Translations under genes and position numbers: made by a program
The notes under the pieces: model-generated
Seen by the model: the letters and a program-made list of their open reading frames with translations, nothing else
Told to the model about the DNA's origin: nothing
Database searches by the model: none
DNA from: Sandaracinaceae bacterium
GTDB lineage: Bacteria > Myxococcota_A > Polyangia > Polyangiales > Houyiibacteriaceae
Assembly: GCA_020633055.1 (NCBI GenBank)
Contig: JACKEJ010000004.1
Span: forward strand, 1-64,000
DNA length: 64,000 nt
Reading direction: 5' to 3'
Part shown: piece after piece, positions 62,668 through 64,000 of the stretch
Layout of the letters: each line of letters opens with the position of its first letter
Numbering within the stretch: the stretch's first letter is position 1

Positions 62668-64000
62668 TGTCGAACCCACCCGCCGTTCAGGTCGCACCCG
62701 CGTCGGTGGACGTCCCGCGCCTGGTCTCTTCCTATTACACGACCCGCCCAGACGCGGAGGATCCGGCACAGCGCGTGTCGTTCGGGACCTCCGGGCATCG
62801 AGGCTCGGCGCTGCGTGGGTCGTTCAACGAGGCGCACATCGTCGCGATCGCGGCGGCCATCGTCGAGCACCGCGCGGCCGAAGGCATCGACGGGCCACTC
62901 TTCCTGGGGATGGACACGCACGCGCTGTCGACACCGGCGACACACACCGCGCTGGAGGTGTTCGCGGCCGCGGGAGTCCAGGTGTGCGTGGACGCGGCGG
63001 GCGGCTACACACCGACGCCCGCCGTGTCGTTCGCCATCCTCGAGCACAACCGCGTCCACGGTGGGCGGGGACTGGCGGACGGCGTGGTGGTGACGCCGTC
63101 GCACAACCCTCCGGACGATGGGGGCTTCAAGTACAATCCGCCCGACGGCGGACCAGCCGGGGGCGAGATCACCAAGCGCATCGAGCAACGCGCGAACGAG
63201 CTGTTGTGTGAAGGGGTCGCGCGCGTGCCACGGGTGAGCGTCGCGCGGGCCATCGTGGCCGAGACGACCACGCCGCACGACTACGTGACGCCCTACGTGG
63301 ACGCGCTGGGCGAGATCCTCGACATGCGGGCCATCGCGGCCAGCGGCCTGCGCATCGGCGTGGACCCGATGGGCGGCTCGGGCATCGCGTACTGGGAGCC
63401 CATCGCTGCGCGCTACGGGCTGGACGTGACGGTGGTGAACCCGCGCGTCGACCCGACCTTCGCGTTCATGCCGCCGGACAAGGACGGCAAGATCCGCATG
63501 GACTGCTCCTCGCCCTACGCCATGGCCAACCTGGTGGCGCTCAAGGATCAGTACGACGTCGCGTTCGGCAACGACACGGACTACGACCGGCACGGCATCG
63601 TCACACCCAGCGCGGGCCTGATGAACCCGAACCACTATCTGTCGGTGGCCATCGACTACCTGTTCCAGCACCGCCCGGCGTGGCGCAGCGCTCAGAAACG
63701 CGTGGGGAAGACGCTGGTGTCCAGCGGCATGATCGACCGCGTGGCGGTGTCGCTGGGCGTCGGGCTGTACGAGGTGCCCGTGGGCTTCAAGTGGTTCGTG
63801 GCGGGGCTGCGCTCGGGCGAGCTGGGCTTCGGCGGGGAGGAGAGCGCGGGGGCGTCGTTCGCGCGCCACGACGGGAGCGTGTGGACCACGGACAAGGACG
63901 GCATCATCCTTGGCCTGCTCGCGGCCGAGATCACGGCCAAGACGGGCCGCGACCCCGGGCTGCACTACCGCGACCTCGAGGCGCGGCACGGCGCGCCGGT
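62668..64000 (+). CDS. pgm: Phosphoglucomutase, alpha-D-glucose phosphate-specific (partial, runs off right edge)
   Basis: Interconverts glucose 1-phosphate and glucose 6-phosphate. ATG 62668 starts MSNPPAVQVAPASVDVPRLV. Visible are FGTSGHRGSALRGSFNEAHI, the phosphoserine loop TPSHNPPDDGGFKYN with S145, and the metal-binding loop NDTDYDRHGIV. The sugar-binding loop GGEESAG is near residue 390 (ELGFGGEESAGASFARHDG), with DGIILGLLAAEI after it. 444 codons are present; the full bacterial enzyme is about 545. No break seen. It lies 101 nt downstream of the regulator gene. Confidence 0.95.

Noticed and set aside
61230..63989. 919-codon minus-strand open frame opposite the AAA/TPR regulator and pgm
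   Set aside because: Rich in Arg/His/Val with no domain, antisense to two well-supported genes. Long antisense frames are expected at this GC content.

Overview
The window is very GC-rich and gene-dense. It carries several hallmarks of a myxobacterium-like deltaproteobacterium (Myxococcota): a membrane-anchored Ser/Thr protein kinase, a sigma-54 two-component pair, many lipoproteins, FG-GAP/metal-binding-motif and PEGA proteins, a MauG/DHOR-type cytochrome set, and IS21 with accessory genes. The genus cannot be fixed from sequence alone. No rRNA, tRNA or CRISPR array was found.

Left part (1-16 kb) is accessory in character. An IS21-family element runs off the left edge, with istA preceded by two small accessory genes. 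It abuts an orphan addiction-module antitoxin whose toxin frame stops after seven codons, and a C-terminal remnant of a DUF790-type gene. Then come a putative nucleotidyltransferase cassette followed by a large 2OG-Fe(II) oxygenase, a SEC-C/TPR protein, an AraC regulator divergent from a metal-dependent hydrolase, a GGDEF protein whose N-terminus looks frameshifted at a C8 run, a Tat-exported sulfatase, an ankyrin fragment and a VapBC-type toxin-antitoxin pair.

The most interesting block is 17.2-24.6 kb. Four minus-strand genes with 4-8 nt overlaps encode an uncharacterised 435 aa protein, a phospholipase-D-superfamily (HKN-type) nuclease, a 1191 aa SNF2/RapA-like helicase and a 142 aa protein. 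This looks like a helicase-nuclease defence module that I cannot place with certainty in a named system.

From 24.7 to 45.4 kb are lipoproteins (one adjacent gene is frameshifted), a SprT-like/DUF2786 protein, a SUFU-domain protein, a second nucleotidyltransferase cassette, a TetR/FAD-monooxygenase pair with a cluster of GTCAAC-N4-GTTGAC operators, a NADAR protein, an alpha/beta hydrolase, Ada, an MpaB-type oxygenase with its TetR regulator, a YdeI-like protein with a histone-H1-like tail, a TetR-AraC-VOC group divergent from a fatty-acid hydroxylase, and a YoaK-family membrane protein.

From 45.4 to 64 kb lie a GlrKR-like two-component system and a probable cell-surface redox/metal module (di-haem oxidoreductase plus outer-membrane porin, a 1070 aa metal-binding-motif/FG-GAP lipoprotein, a TPR-PEGA protein, and a beta-propeller/cytochrome c lipoprotein). 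A large AAA/TPR/winged-helix regulator and the 5' part of pgm (phosphoglucomutase) run to the right edge.

Starts were chosen by overlap, Shine-Dalgarno sequence or signal-peptide logic. All functional names rest on motif recognition, not on a database search.
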